Below, piece by piece: positions 55,191-64,000 of a DNA stretch of 64,000 nucleotides (within the stretch, counting starts at the first letter, position 1; every line of letters begins with the position of its first letter). Where the stretch lies: contig OX336391.1 of the NCBI GenBank assembly GCA_946902985.2, forward strand, positions 142,293,074 to 142,357,073, in the 5' to 3' direction. Below the pieces are notes generated by a model. It ran no database searches, had not been told where the DNA came from, and saw nothing but the letters and a program-made list of their open reading frames with translations. The position numbers were made by a program, and so were the translations under genes. The DNA is from Meconema thalassinum (Eukaryota; Arthropoda; Insecta; Orthoptera; Tettigoniidae).

Positions 55191-55664
55191 ACCCGAAATC
55201 GAAAAATACGTCTTGAAAAGTTGTGGCACAGCGCAACGGTTACGTTGGACCATCGACCACATGCAGGTGTAGTAGATGTACGAGGAGATTTGACAACGTC
55301 TGGTCCGTCTCCAAGTCTTAACGGCAGGAACAAGCCACACCCGTGTTTCTACAGGCACAGAAATATATACCCTTCTCCTTCCACAAATGTTATTAGGTTT
55401 TCAGCCCCAAGTTGTCGGCGACAAATGAAACGTTTTGCTAGCCCCTAACTGTTGGGTGAGAAATGTAACTGTTTACCTTTGCCTAAGCTATGTTGTTTTA
55501 ATGGGCGCCAAGACCTCAATGCAATGTTGAAATCTAAATTTGTATTTAACAACGTCTAGCTCTGGCAGAACACCTTCAAGACTCCTCCATGGGAGTGAAG
55601 TTTCAGATCCCAACTACCATCATCACTATTTTCATGGATGTGGGTGGAATTTATCTGGTAAACT
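55191..55664. other. Unassigned sequence
   Basis: No gene or element supported. Confidence 0.4.
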
Positions 55665-55667
55665 TGT

Positions 55668-56008
55668 TGTTGTTGTTTCATTTGAGGGGCTTGGACATCG
55701 TGGTCATTTAGCGCCGTGTACTTGGGTGTGTGATTCAGGTGAGGATTGGGAAGGAGGTGACCATGGCCTTAAGATAGGAACCAACCAGTATTTGCCTTGA
55801 GTGGAAGTGTGAAACCACGGAAAACTTCTTCCAGGATGGCTGAGGTGAGAATCGAACTACTTCTTCTTAGTTTCGCCTCACGAGGCTGAGTGTACCCTGT
55901 TCCAGCCCTCACACCAGAATTTAAAAATCTTAGCTGAGCAGGGAATGGAACCCGGACCTCCGGAGCGACAGTCAAGAACGCTAGCCGCTACACCTTGAGG
56001 TGGTCTGA
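55668..56008 (-). mobile_element. tRNA-derived SINE, family E, copy 4
   Basis: The most complete E copy. The head is at the right (cacctcaaggtgtagcggct, with a B-box-like gggttccattccc on the minus strand), and the tail at the left reads 'gttgttgttgtttcatttga'. Confidence 0.82.
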
Positions 56009-56660
56009 AGTGATTGAGTGAACAGTCTAAACTGTTCTGCTATTAAACGTTAACAGTCTGGTCCGTCTAATATTTCAATACTTTTACTCCAGACAAAAGC
56101 CAGGATGATACCTAACTCATGGGCCTACAAGCCTGCACGGAGGCGGATATAGTTTGCATGACTGTGCGGATAGCGGATAAGCTGCGGATAATGTTTGGAG
56201 TAAATTTGCGGATAGTTTTTAGAATACAATCCGAACTTGTTGAATATCATTGCTAGAAACTAGATGTTTATGGCATATTATATTTTTCTGTTATGGTTTT
56301 TTCCATGACAAATGTAAGATGATGATTCACGCTAATCTCAAATTATGTTATTAAGCACAATTAACACTTCGAACTAGAAAAACTTTCAATTCGGGATGTA
56401 TAACATTCATTTTAAACATGCATATAGGGAGGGCCCTACACACGTCCTGACACGACCACCCTAATCTAGGGCCTGACAGCGGTTGATCCGACAGTTGGAT
56501 CGTGTGTAGGCTTGTTGGGTGGTGAAATCTGTCAGGCCCTAGATTAGGATGGTCGTGTCAGGAGAACCGTCTTAACCCCCACCATTCTCTCTGTGGGGTC
56601 GGAACGTGTGTAGGGCAGTCGCCCCCCTACTTCACTACCCAACCGACCCTTCAGACTCAT

Positions 56661-56885
56661 TTGTCGATTAACATTATTGACAAACATAGACGCGGAAAAG
56701 TGACTATGGTCGAGTTCCACGAATCTTGGAGGGAGTGCCGGTGTTTATGGGACGTCGAAGATGAGAGTTATTCCAACAGAGACAAGAGAAATGAATGCTA
56801 CAGTTTACTGCTGGCAATTTATAAACAAAAAACAAAAAAAGACACAGATATTCAGTCTGAAAGACTGGACTTAATATCATTTTAA
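56661..56885 (+). pseudogene. MADF-domain protein fragment of a Harbinger element
   Basis: PIF/Harbinger transposons commonly encode a Myb/SANT-like (MADF) DNA-binding protein beside the DDE transposase. It helps the transposase into the nucleus and onto the ends. Residues about 19-53 match a MADF domain: VEFHESWRECRCLWDVEDES, then YSNRDKRNECYSLLLAIYK, with the conserved CLWD and Y..RDKR signatures. The first conserved helix appears shortened. The last 13 or so codons come from the inserted family G element, which begins near 56846, so the original protein is truncated. The superfamily call combines this domain with the TIR sequence; no transposase gene is seen. Confidence 0.7.
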
Positions 56886-57146
56886 ATGCTAGCAGCCGAG
56901 TACCAAGAAGGCAGTGGAGAACAGAGTTTCAAGATTCTATTTTGTTTCTTCACTACCTACTTGATTGTTCACGCACTGCCTTCTTGAAACTCTGTTCTCG
57001 CACTGCCTTCTTGGTACTCGGCAGCTACATCGTACTATGACGTCACACACTTCAGTGCATTCTAAGTACATTTCGTCCCGTCACCGTAACGTAACGCCAG
57101 ACCTCAGCGTAACGACGAAGTCGACAAGATCATTAAAATTATAAAA
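56846..57146 (+). mobile_element. Family G TIR element, copy 3
   Basis: Termini as in the other copies ('attcagtctgaaagactgga' with atcattttaaatg, and tcgacaagatcatt). Inside, a hairpin pairs about 56889-56930 with 56976-57026 (ccgagtaccaagaaggcagt with its complement). A tgacgtca sits near 57038. Confidence 0.72.
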
Positions 57147-57632
57147 TAACACCTCATGCTACAGGGGAAGTTATAAAATATCGATTAAAACAAAACATGC
57201 GAGCCGCTTAAATATATTACAAAAGAGAAGCGCGGAAGGTAAATAGATTTCCTCTTCTGCAACCACGTCTTGGACCACACTCTTCTTTTCTTTCTTCGTT
57301 CATCATCTGAAATAATAACTGCGCTCAAAGCCCCCTATATTTTGATTTCGTGCTAAATACGGAGCCATTTTAAGAACTTTTTATCACAACAAGCGCTTGT
57401 TCTAAACTGGACTGGTGGTGGTAGCTCGCCCTTGTTTGGTTGGGTAGGGGAGTTGTGTCGGGACGTGTGCAGGAAAGGTCCCGACCCGACGGTCGGGCCC
57501 AATCGGTCGGGTAGGGTAGTCGTGTCAGGACGTGTGTAGGGCCCTTTAGACATACAAAGCCTAAGGGAACGACTTTCTCCTCAACTGTCTAAATGTTCTG
57601 CTTTAATATTTTATCTAAATTTTAAAAAAAGT

Positions 57633-58388
57633 GACAGTCAGTCTGAAATACTAGACTTTGTATCATTTTAAATGCTACAAATGCTGAAAAATGCTAGAAA
57701 GGCTGGAGGCTTCTCGCTTCGCTCGAAGCCAAAGACTCTTAACATGTTAGAAAATTATCTGCATAATACTTATCTTGCTTATCTTGTTTCAAACTACTCG
57801 CGAACGGCAAGTGCAAACCAAGGGCAAAGCAAGGTCAAGCGCGCGGGATGCCGTCACGCTCACCAGAGCGCGCGGGGACGTGCCCCTTCCATCCAGTCTA
57901 AAAACACTTATAGTGGGCAATGTATTGAAGATATGCTCTCGCGAACTTTTCTGTAGAACTTTTCATGCTGACCAATTCTTACGCTCATAGTATATTGATA
58001 TTGTTAACGGTTTGCCCAGCGTTAGCTTAAGAAGCGCACGGACGCCAAGATTGTTTTCGACTTTTTCACTGAAATCGTTACTGCTTGGCTTCCTTTGATC
58101 ATACATAAATTATTTTCTACAGAATCTTTCCTCGAGATATCCTTTACAGAATGGTGAAAACCGCATCAAAATCCATCCAGTGGTTCTCGAGATTACCCGT
58201 GACATCCAAGAATCGGGGATTTTTGTCTTATACTAACGAAGTAGAGATTGTCGGGGAACACATGCACCAAGCGGTACTATGACGTCACACACCTCAGTGC
58301 ATCTGGGTACATTTCGTCCCGTCACCGTAACGTAACGCCAGTCCCCAGCGTAACGACGAAGTCGACAAGGTCATTTAAAATGATAAAC
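57633..58388 (+). mobile_element. Family G TIR element, copy 4, carrying a family K repeat
   Basis: Left end 'cagtcagtctgaaatactag', right end 'gtcgacaaggtcatttaaaa' then tgataaac. A family K segment (about 57893-58246, minus strand) lies in it. A tgacgtca sits near 58279. Confidence 0.72.
57893..58246 (-). repeat. Dispersed repeat, family K, copy 2
   Basis: The complement of about 16690-17030, with similarity clear along the whole length from 'aacacttatagtgggcaatg' to 'ggggatttttgtcttatact'. Confidence 0.8.
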
Positions 58389-58505
58389 TATCATTGTAAT
58401 GCCACTAGATTCGGATAACAAACGTGCGGATGCGGATAACAGTTAACTTATGCGGTTGCGGGGAGGATGCGCATAACGTTTGGTTTATCCGCGCAAGACT
58501 CCACG

Positions 58506-59224
58506 TCATGGCCACGGACGCCTCCTTAAATATGCCGTTATGCCAAAAACGGACACGGTAGTAATGCGTGACCTGCAATAATGTTATTTATCGGCCGACA
58601 AGCTATTGCTTGTGTACAAGTAAATTGAAACTGATCGGTGCATGACACGAATGAGCGATTGCAGTGTGTCGTGTACATCGTCAGCTGGGGAATGCACGAA
58701 GCCATTGAAAAGGTCGAACGTAAGCCTGAAGACACGGATGCAGCAACAATTAAAATGGCATGTTGTATTCAGGTTCAAGAGTAGACACCGTGCTTGGCAT
58801 GCATCCTCTGATAAGGAGTGCACGTGGATGTGTTTCACATGGAGTGTGGCTTGTGGAGAGTCTTGATACCGGCTAGGCGCAGGCTGTTCCAGCCGAGCAA
58901 CTCGCCCGTGAGCAACGGAGTACTCGCCGCGCCGCCTTCCGTGAGTAAACCTGCAACAAGCAATACAGCTTTGCTGTGGGGGGCTGCCGTCACTTCACGG
59001 TGGATACATCATGACTGGCAGGAAACGCATGAACTTGTGTTATGACCTTCGCCCAGTGACGTATTGGCTATCACCCCCAGTCCCTCTGCAACCGTGCTCC
59101 GAGCATTACTGCTGAGTACTCGCGTGTACGCATACTCAAACTCATGGATTTGGAACAGCTTGGGCTAGGCGAAAATTTGAACCCGAGGGCCTTCGGTCCA
59201 ACAACTCGGTTGTAATACTGTAAC
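58506..59224. other. Unassigned sequence
   Basis: Several short frames on both strands, none with a recognisable domain. A GTGAGTAA donor-like site near 58945 has no supported exon. Confidence 0.4.
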
Positions 59225-59236
59225 GGCTTCAGAATT

Positions 59237-59249
59237 GATGATGATGAGG

Positions 59250-59284
<35 letters not shown>

Positions 59285-60006
59285 AATTGTTGTTTTAAGC
59301 GGCCTAACATCTAGGTTTTCGGCCCCTGATGGTGTGGGTGATCGTGAAGATGATAATGAAATGTAAACTATAACTAAAACTAACTACTAACTTATATACT
59401 AGAAGAAGAAATGGACAACATAAGAATAATAAGGCATATAAAGGACAGGAGGAAAAGAAATGCCCTCAACCCTCGAAGAATGTGGAGTGAGGGACTTGGA
59501 AGGAAGGAGAGCCATAAAAGGCAGATAGGAAAGTGAAAGAGGAGAGGCCCCACAGGTAATGGATAAAAGGGGCAAAACCGGACCCAGCTCAGGAATTCCT
59601 CGGGGTCGCCAACTCCCGAACTAACCAGCCGTGAGCCCCTGAGGGTGTAGCGATATCTAGAGTGCACCAGAAGTGCTGGAGATACATACAGACTGCCTCC
59701 TTGAGGGCCTTGAGCAGAAGGCAGGAGATAACAGGAAAGGAAAAGGAAGGCTGACCCCTCGCAGAAGGAGGGTATCAGAAAATATGAGAAAAGGGCCAAT
59801 TAAGGCGGGAAAGGAAGATGCTCCCTAGGCCTTGGATACCCTAATACAGTCGGGGTCGGAAGAGAACAAGAGTTGACCTAGTAAGGTCGACAGGAAAGAA
59901 GACGGAAAGGAGCCCGGCACAAGTAAGTGGAAGCAATGCCGGACTCAGCTGGGGCCCCGTGGTCGCCAACCCACGCCCCACTAGATGTGAGCCCCTGGGG
60001 GGAGGG
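59237..60006 (-). mobile_element. Non-autonomous retroposon, family H, copy 2
   Basis: Bounded by a perfect 12-bp duplication, ggcttcagaatt, at 59225-59236 and 60007-60018. The minus strand opens 'cccccaggggctcacatcta' and ends in 'gatgttaggccgcttaaaac' and a long (CAT)n run. It has no tandem array at the point where copy 1 has one. A second, diverged 'gtgagcccctgagggtgtag' block at about 59629 suggests an internal head duplication. Confidence 0.88.
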
Positions 60007-60018
60007 GGCTTCAGAATT

Positions 60019-60555
60019 ACATCGTGTCCAGTTTCGTGATTAAGTGGATGTTCAATCACAGGTCGGGATTTGAGATATTCACTTTCATCATTCATTTCAT
60101 CCTCGTCCCGATGCACAGGTCACACTGCCGTGCCACTCCAGGAGATCACATTTCCTTTCAATCTTCCCTATTCAATTCTTGTTCTATTCCCACCCCAATG
60201 TATTGGAGTGTCAAAGACCTAGGGTGTCTTATTTTCCCGCCTTAATTGACTCTTGTCTTATCTTTTCTGATATCGCACCCTCATTTCTTGAGCGGTTAGA
60301 CATCTTTTTTATATTTATGGCATCTCCTGCCTACTACAAGAGGTGTGAGTAGCACCACCATGCAGAGTGTACCCTAGATAGTACTACACCCTCAAGGGCT
60401 CACGGTTGGTGGGCTCGGAAGTTGGTGACCTCGAGGGATTTCTGAACTGGGTCCGGTTTTCTCCTCTTTTCATTGACATTCAAGCATGACCTCTTCTCTT
60501 TCCAATGTCCTATCTGCCTTTCATGGCTCACTTTCCAAGCCCCCAATTCTCATTT
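60019..60555. repeat. Unassigned sequence with an inverted fragment of family H
   Basis: At about 60375-60450 'acaccctcaagggctcacgg' and following bases resemble the complement of 59565-59650. Otherwise nothing is recognised. Confidence 0.45.
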
Positions 60556-60559
60556 TTCA

Positions 60560-60825
60560 TGGGAAGGAAGCTGCTGTGGCCTTAAGTTAGGAATCAATCC
60601 GATATTTGCCTGAAGAAGAAGTGGAAAACCATGGAAAACCACTTCCAAGATGGTTGAGGTGAGAATCGAACCCACCTCTTCTTTGATTTGCTTAACGAGG
60701 CTGAGTGTACCCCGTTCCAGCCATCAGACCGGAATTAAATTTATTGCCAGAGCCGGAAATCAAACCCAGACCTCCGGACCGACAGCCATGAATGTTAACC
60801 GCTACGCCATGGTGGTCCCTAAAGT
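60560..60825 (-). mobile_element. tRNA-derived SINE, family E, copy 5
   Basis: The minus strand starts gggaccaccatggcgtagcg with a B-box-like gggtttgatttcc, followed by the E body. Confidence 0.75.
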
Positions 60826-60829
60826 TTGG

Positions 60830-61149
60830 TATTATCCCTGTATTTACTTGGAGTAGAAGTTTAAAGAAAACATGTGTAGGGTGGCCAACCGTTACAATGG
60901 AATACGCCTGTCTTCTTAGTTGTCCTCACGAGGCTCTAAGAATTCTATTTCAACCCTCAGACTAGCATTAAATGTCTTGGCAGAATCAGAAATTACTGTG
61001 ATTTGGAAGATCTGACTAAATTCTAATAGGGGAGACTTTACTAACTCCACGGTACGGCTAATTTCGCAATACTTGAAATATACTTTTTTTGCAGAGAAAC
61101 CGCAGTGCAAGAGACGAGTTCAATCACCAGTTGTGTTGAGTCAACTACG
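60830..61149. other. Unassigned sequence
   Basis: A further E-like fragment ('ctcacgaggctctaagaatt') near 60925; nothing else recognised. Confidence 0.4.
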
Positions 61150-61224
61150 TACATGGGTTTGTTTTTTTAGTTTTGGCACCTTAGTTATAACTGGATTAAT
61201 AACTCACTTAGATGGTTCCAAGTT

Positions 61225-61563
61225 TCACAGGCCCTCGATGTAGTCCCCACCGTTGCGTACAACGTGTTCCCAGCGATGCGGAAGTCGTTGGATCCCGTTG
61301 GCACTGCCCAATCTATTGATGGTACGAAGAGAGCGCTCGGCAGCCTGCTTAACGTCTTCAATGGTACGGAAGTGCTCCCCGCGCATTGTCATCTTCATCT
61401 TTAGGATGAGATCATAGTCGCAGGGACTGATGTCAGGAGAATATGGGGGGTGATAGAGGACCTCCCAGCCCCAGCGATCCAACAATGCCGACACAATGTA
61501 ACCATGTGGTGGCGCCGTTTCCTTCTCAGAGCTCCTCGGAGATGGTCTTGCAGATACGAACAA
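61225..61563 (-). pseudogene. Mariner transposase C-terminus, left arm
   Basis: The C-terminal third of a DD34D-type mariner transposase. Visible are YHPPYSPDISPCDYDLILKM, with the conserved Pro-Pro-Tyr-Ser-Pro-Asp block and the third catalytic acidic residue region, then TIEDVKQAAERSLRTINRLG and RWEHVVRNGGDYIEGL at the C-terminus. The N-terminal DNA-binding domains and first catalytic Asp are missing. The opposite arm encodes the same residues on the plus strand. Confidence 0.88.
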
Positions 61564-61627
61564 TAGTACGCCGCATTAACGGTTTGCCCTCGGGGAACAC
61601 ATGGTTACACCGCCCATCGTTCTGCAT

Positions 61628-61924
61628 GACAATGCTAGGGCACACACAGCAGGCGTTGTGTCGGCATTGTTGGATCGCTGGGGCTGGGAGGTCCTCTATA
61701 CCCCCATATTCTCCCGACATCAGTCCCTGCGAATATGATCTCATCCCGAAGATGAAGATGACAATGCGCGGGGAGCGCTTCCGTACCATTGAAGACGTTA
61801 AGCAGGCTGCCGAGCGCTCTGTTCGTACCATCAATAGATAGGGCAGTGCCAACGGGATCCAACGACTTCCGCATCGCTGGGAACACGTTGTACGCAACGG
61901 TGGGGACTACATCGAGGGCCTTTG
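61628..61924 (+). pseudogene. Mariner transposase C-terminus, right arm
   Basis: The plus-strand copy of the same C-terminus: CMTMLGHTQQALCRHCW (a frameshifted form of the HDNA-type block), IPPYSPDISPCEYDLIPKMK and TIEDVKQAAERSVRTINR. A stop replaces the following residue; without it the frame would continue to GSANGIQRLPHRWEHVVRNG and the usual end. The two arms differ by a handful of substitutions, so they have diverged slightly since the duplication. Confidence 0.85.
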
Positions 61925-61995
61925 AAACTTGGAACCAACTGAGTTATTAATCCAGTTATAACTAAGGTGCCAAAACTAAAAAACCAACCCATGTA

Positions 61996-62338
61996 TTTAA
62001 TTTTCGTTGGCTATGAATTTCGAAACGACAAATGTTACCATCTGGTGGTAAAATCGTGAAAACCTGTGATGTATTTTGGTTGTGAAGTACCGTATTTATA
62101 AAATCACATGTAGCCTATTTCGCTGATGCTATAGTGGTAGCAATGAAGCATTAAACTTATCATAATACGGATTTATACAAGGTACCGCGGATTTTGCACC
62201 AGTACCAATAGTATCAATCCCTGAAAAGTTACTAAACCAAATTTCTTCAAAAGTGTTATTTTAAGTATGGTATTTAATGATTTAGACAAGCTACGCCAGA
62301 TGAAATTTTAAGAACTGAATTTGTGACAAATATGTAGT
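61996..62338. other. Unassigned sequence
   Basis: No gene or element supported. Confidence 0.4.
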
Positions 62339-62339
62339 A

Positions 62340-62880
62340 ATTTAATTTTTATGCAACGACAGAAGAGTAAATATGTGCGTTTGAAAGAAAAGTATTTCGA
62401 AAAATTTAAGGACCCGTCTACAACAACATGGATGGTAAATGGGAGAGAAGAAAGAAGACTTGTACCAGAGGTTTGGAAAGCCACACATTGGACGAATATT
62501 GGGACAGATAAGAGGCGACTACAATGGTTTGGACACATCTTACGAGCGGACGGATCCCTTCCTAAGAGAGTCCTCCAATCTCAACCCACGGGAAAACGCC
62601 CGAGAGGACGTCCAAGAACACGATGGAAGGATTGAGTGACGACGATCCTTCAAGAAGTGGAACCGACAGCCGTGGAGGATGATGCTCGAGTCCGGAAAAG
62701 ATAGAGTGCCATCTGCAGAAAATACCTCCTCTTGTGATTGGCTGACTTTCCTTCTATTGGATTTTTTATTTGTGTTTTGTAATATTTTTTTGTTTTTGTA
62801 ATATTTTGTTTTCCTATTGTTGTTCTGCTGTAGGCCTCAAAGGCCCGTTTAATATATAAATGATGATGATGATGATGTAA
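62340..62880 (+). pseudogene. Non-LTR retrotransposon C-terminal fragment with (ATG)n tail
   Basis: The frame contains RRLQWFGHILRADGSLPKRV and GKRPRGRPRTRWKD, the C-terminal signature of RTE/R1-like insect LINEs, followed by a stop near 62635. Coding-like sequence (TTILQEVEPTAVEDDARVRK) continues past it to another stop near 62702. The element ends at about 62864 in (ATG)n, like the other LINE copies here. The palm domain is missing. Confidence 0.82.
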
Positions 62881-63364
62881 ATTATTTGAAATCCTTTCCC
62901 TTAATTTATCATGTTTACCATCAACCTCTTTATATTGCGGAGTTAGCTGAGAAATTGGCAACACTGCAGTGCAAGCAACTACCAGGAAGCCTCTTGCTAA
63001 TCTGAAAATTACCAGCTGTCACTCAGTGTTGTAAGAAGGAGGCCTATTAAATAATGACAGTCGCTTCTTGGCGGGACAGAGGTCTATAATTTCGGAATGA
63101 ATTATGTGACACCTCTCCTAGTGATAGGTCCTGCACGCCACAGGCCTAGCATCAAGGTCCCAACCATCTGACAGGTAGAAAAGCCACTCAGAATAACACG
63201 TTTTATAAATGGATCCTTTCAACGCGCTGTCCTGATCACAGTTTGTCGTCAACTTTAACCAGTTCCCAACCGGAACCAAGGCTGTGGTACAGGTTGTTCG
63301 GGACCACCTACCCCGTGTACTTGTAATACCTGACAACCTGCGTTATTGTGGTGCTTGAATGTGT
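62881..63364. other. Unassigned sequence
   Basis: No gene or element supported. Confidence 0.4.
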
Positions 63365-63862
63365 GTTGGTTGGTCCCTTAGTTTAGGGGCTGCGACGACG
63401 TGGTCATGTAGCCCCGTGTACTTTGGGTGTGTGTAGAATCTGTTTGACAACCGGTGTTAATTGTGATGGCTGTATTAGTGTGTGTTATCTGTGATTCAGA
63501 TAAGGACTGCAGACGATCAATTTCAAGTAGTTCCTACTTTTGCTACCAAATGTTACCGTCCACGACACCTAGCTGTGAACTTGGCTACTAGATGCCACCG
63601 CAACTGGTGCCTGGCGGCGAACGTTGGAACTTTAGAGCGTTAATCAAATATAACCTACACATTTAGCTTCACAAAATTGTACTTAGTGGACGGTTCTTTT
63701 ACATGCCATAAATCTATGACATTGGCCGCCGGTTTTACTTCCCTCCGAAGGAAGGGATACTGAGGGATTTTTAACGCTCTTAAGAAAATCCGATGACTTC
63801 GGCCGGGTTTGAACCCGCGATCTTAGGCATAGAAGCTCAGCATGCTACCAACTACGCCGCCG
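63365..63862 (-). mobile_element. SINE family C, copy 8, complete
   Basis: Head at the right (ggcttcggcggcgtagttgg, B box gggttcaaacccg on the minus strand), tail at the left (ggttggtcccttagtttagg). It is close in sequence to copy 6. Confidence 0.87.
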
Positions 63863-64000
63863 AAGCCCCTTAATTTATTCTTAATATTCATGGCAGAAAA
63901 CGTTTGTTTTGATGTTCCATGTTTGCTTAAAGCCATCTTAACTAACACTAACTGCCTGCACATTGCAACACAAAGAGTGTACCAACCACACACACAAAAA

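Larger units (their letters stand above)
56432..57552 (+). mobile_element. PIF/Harbinger-like element inside hAT family 3
   Basis: Its terminal inverted repeat is gggccctacacacgtcctga plus cacgac at both ends. Flanking TAG on each side may be a 3-bp duplication (inference). It holds a MADF-type frame at 56661. The left end also contains a 34-bp inverted repeat at about 56446-56480 and 56529-56562. A family G element interrupts it. Confidence 0.72.
56148..58505. mobile_element. hAT-like family 3, copy 2, interrupted by other elements
   Basis: The outer element is the family at 31135-31655. Its segments are about 56148-56431, 57553-57632 and 58389-58505, in the right order and orientation to rebuild one element. 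The ends are agcctgcacgga on the left and the complement of gagtcttgcgcggataaacc on the right. Two different transposons separate the segments. Confidence 0.8.
61152..61993. mobile_element. Mariner element rebuilt as a long palindrome from two 3' ends
   Basis: It is inserted at TA (61150-61151, 61994-61995). Arms of about 345 bp, 61152-61499 and 61650-61993, are near-identical inverted copies starting catgggtttgttttttt / catgggttggttttttag. Each contains the transposase C-terminal coding region, read toward the nearest end. The middle 150 bp holds a short further piece of transposase. Confidence 0.9.

Noticed and set aside
58642..59045. Overlapping plus-strand frames near 58.6-59.0 kb with a GTGAGTAA donor-like site as a host exon
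   Set aside because: Codon content and amino-acid composition are not gene-like, opposite-strand frames of similar length exist, and no acceptor or partner exon could be matched.

Overview
The window looks like part of the genome of a large-genome insect, probably a polyneopteran (an inference from the repeat content only). Coding sequence is sparse and split by introns. Almost everything else is transposable elements: RTE-type and other non-LTR retrotransposons, several tRNA-derived SINE families, hAT, mariner/IS630 and PIF/Harbinger DNA transposons, and tandem repeats. There is no operon, prokaryotic gene or CRISPR array, and no real tRNA or rRNA gene was seen.

The one host gene I can support is CrebA, the insect CREB3/CREB3L bZIP activator of secretory-pathway genes, on the minus strand. 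Five internal coding exons lie at 34117-33930, 33785-33656, 25648-25440, 21157-21014 and 19505-19257. Their splice sites and intron phases fit together (920 nt, about 306 codons), and their order matches the Drosophila protein as I know it, from the acidic MDDECFP segment to the basic region and leucine zipper. The N-terminal exon(s) and the last exon were not found; they should lie to the right of 34117 and to the left of 19257, possibly outside the window.

Region by region. 1-2.1 kb: a 5'-rearranged RTE copy and a 91-bp satellite. 2.1-9.7 kb: AT-rich sequence with SINEs and a second RTE family. 9.76-12.92 kb: a complete RTE element on the minus strand with a perfect 15-bp target duplication and one in-frame stop. 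13-19 kb: TIR elements, a 43-bp tandem array, hAT, and a LINE fragment inserted just after the CrebA bZIP exon. 19-34 kb: CrebA exons and introns full of SINE, hAT and LINE copies. 34-64 kb: accessory sequence with no recognised host gene, including two mariner derivatives built as long palindromes (51.5 and 61.2 kb) and a multi-level nest of transposons (56.1-58.5 kb).

No undescribed multi-gene system was found. The most informative signals are the near-intact RTE, the LINE insertion at a CrebA splice donor, the palindromic mariners, the nested insertions that give relative ages, and a retroposon family (59.2 and 42 kb) in which one copy carries a large internal tandem array.
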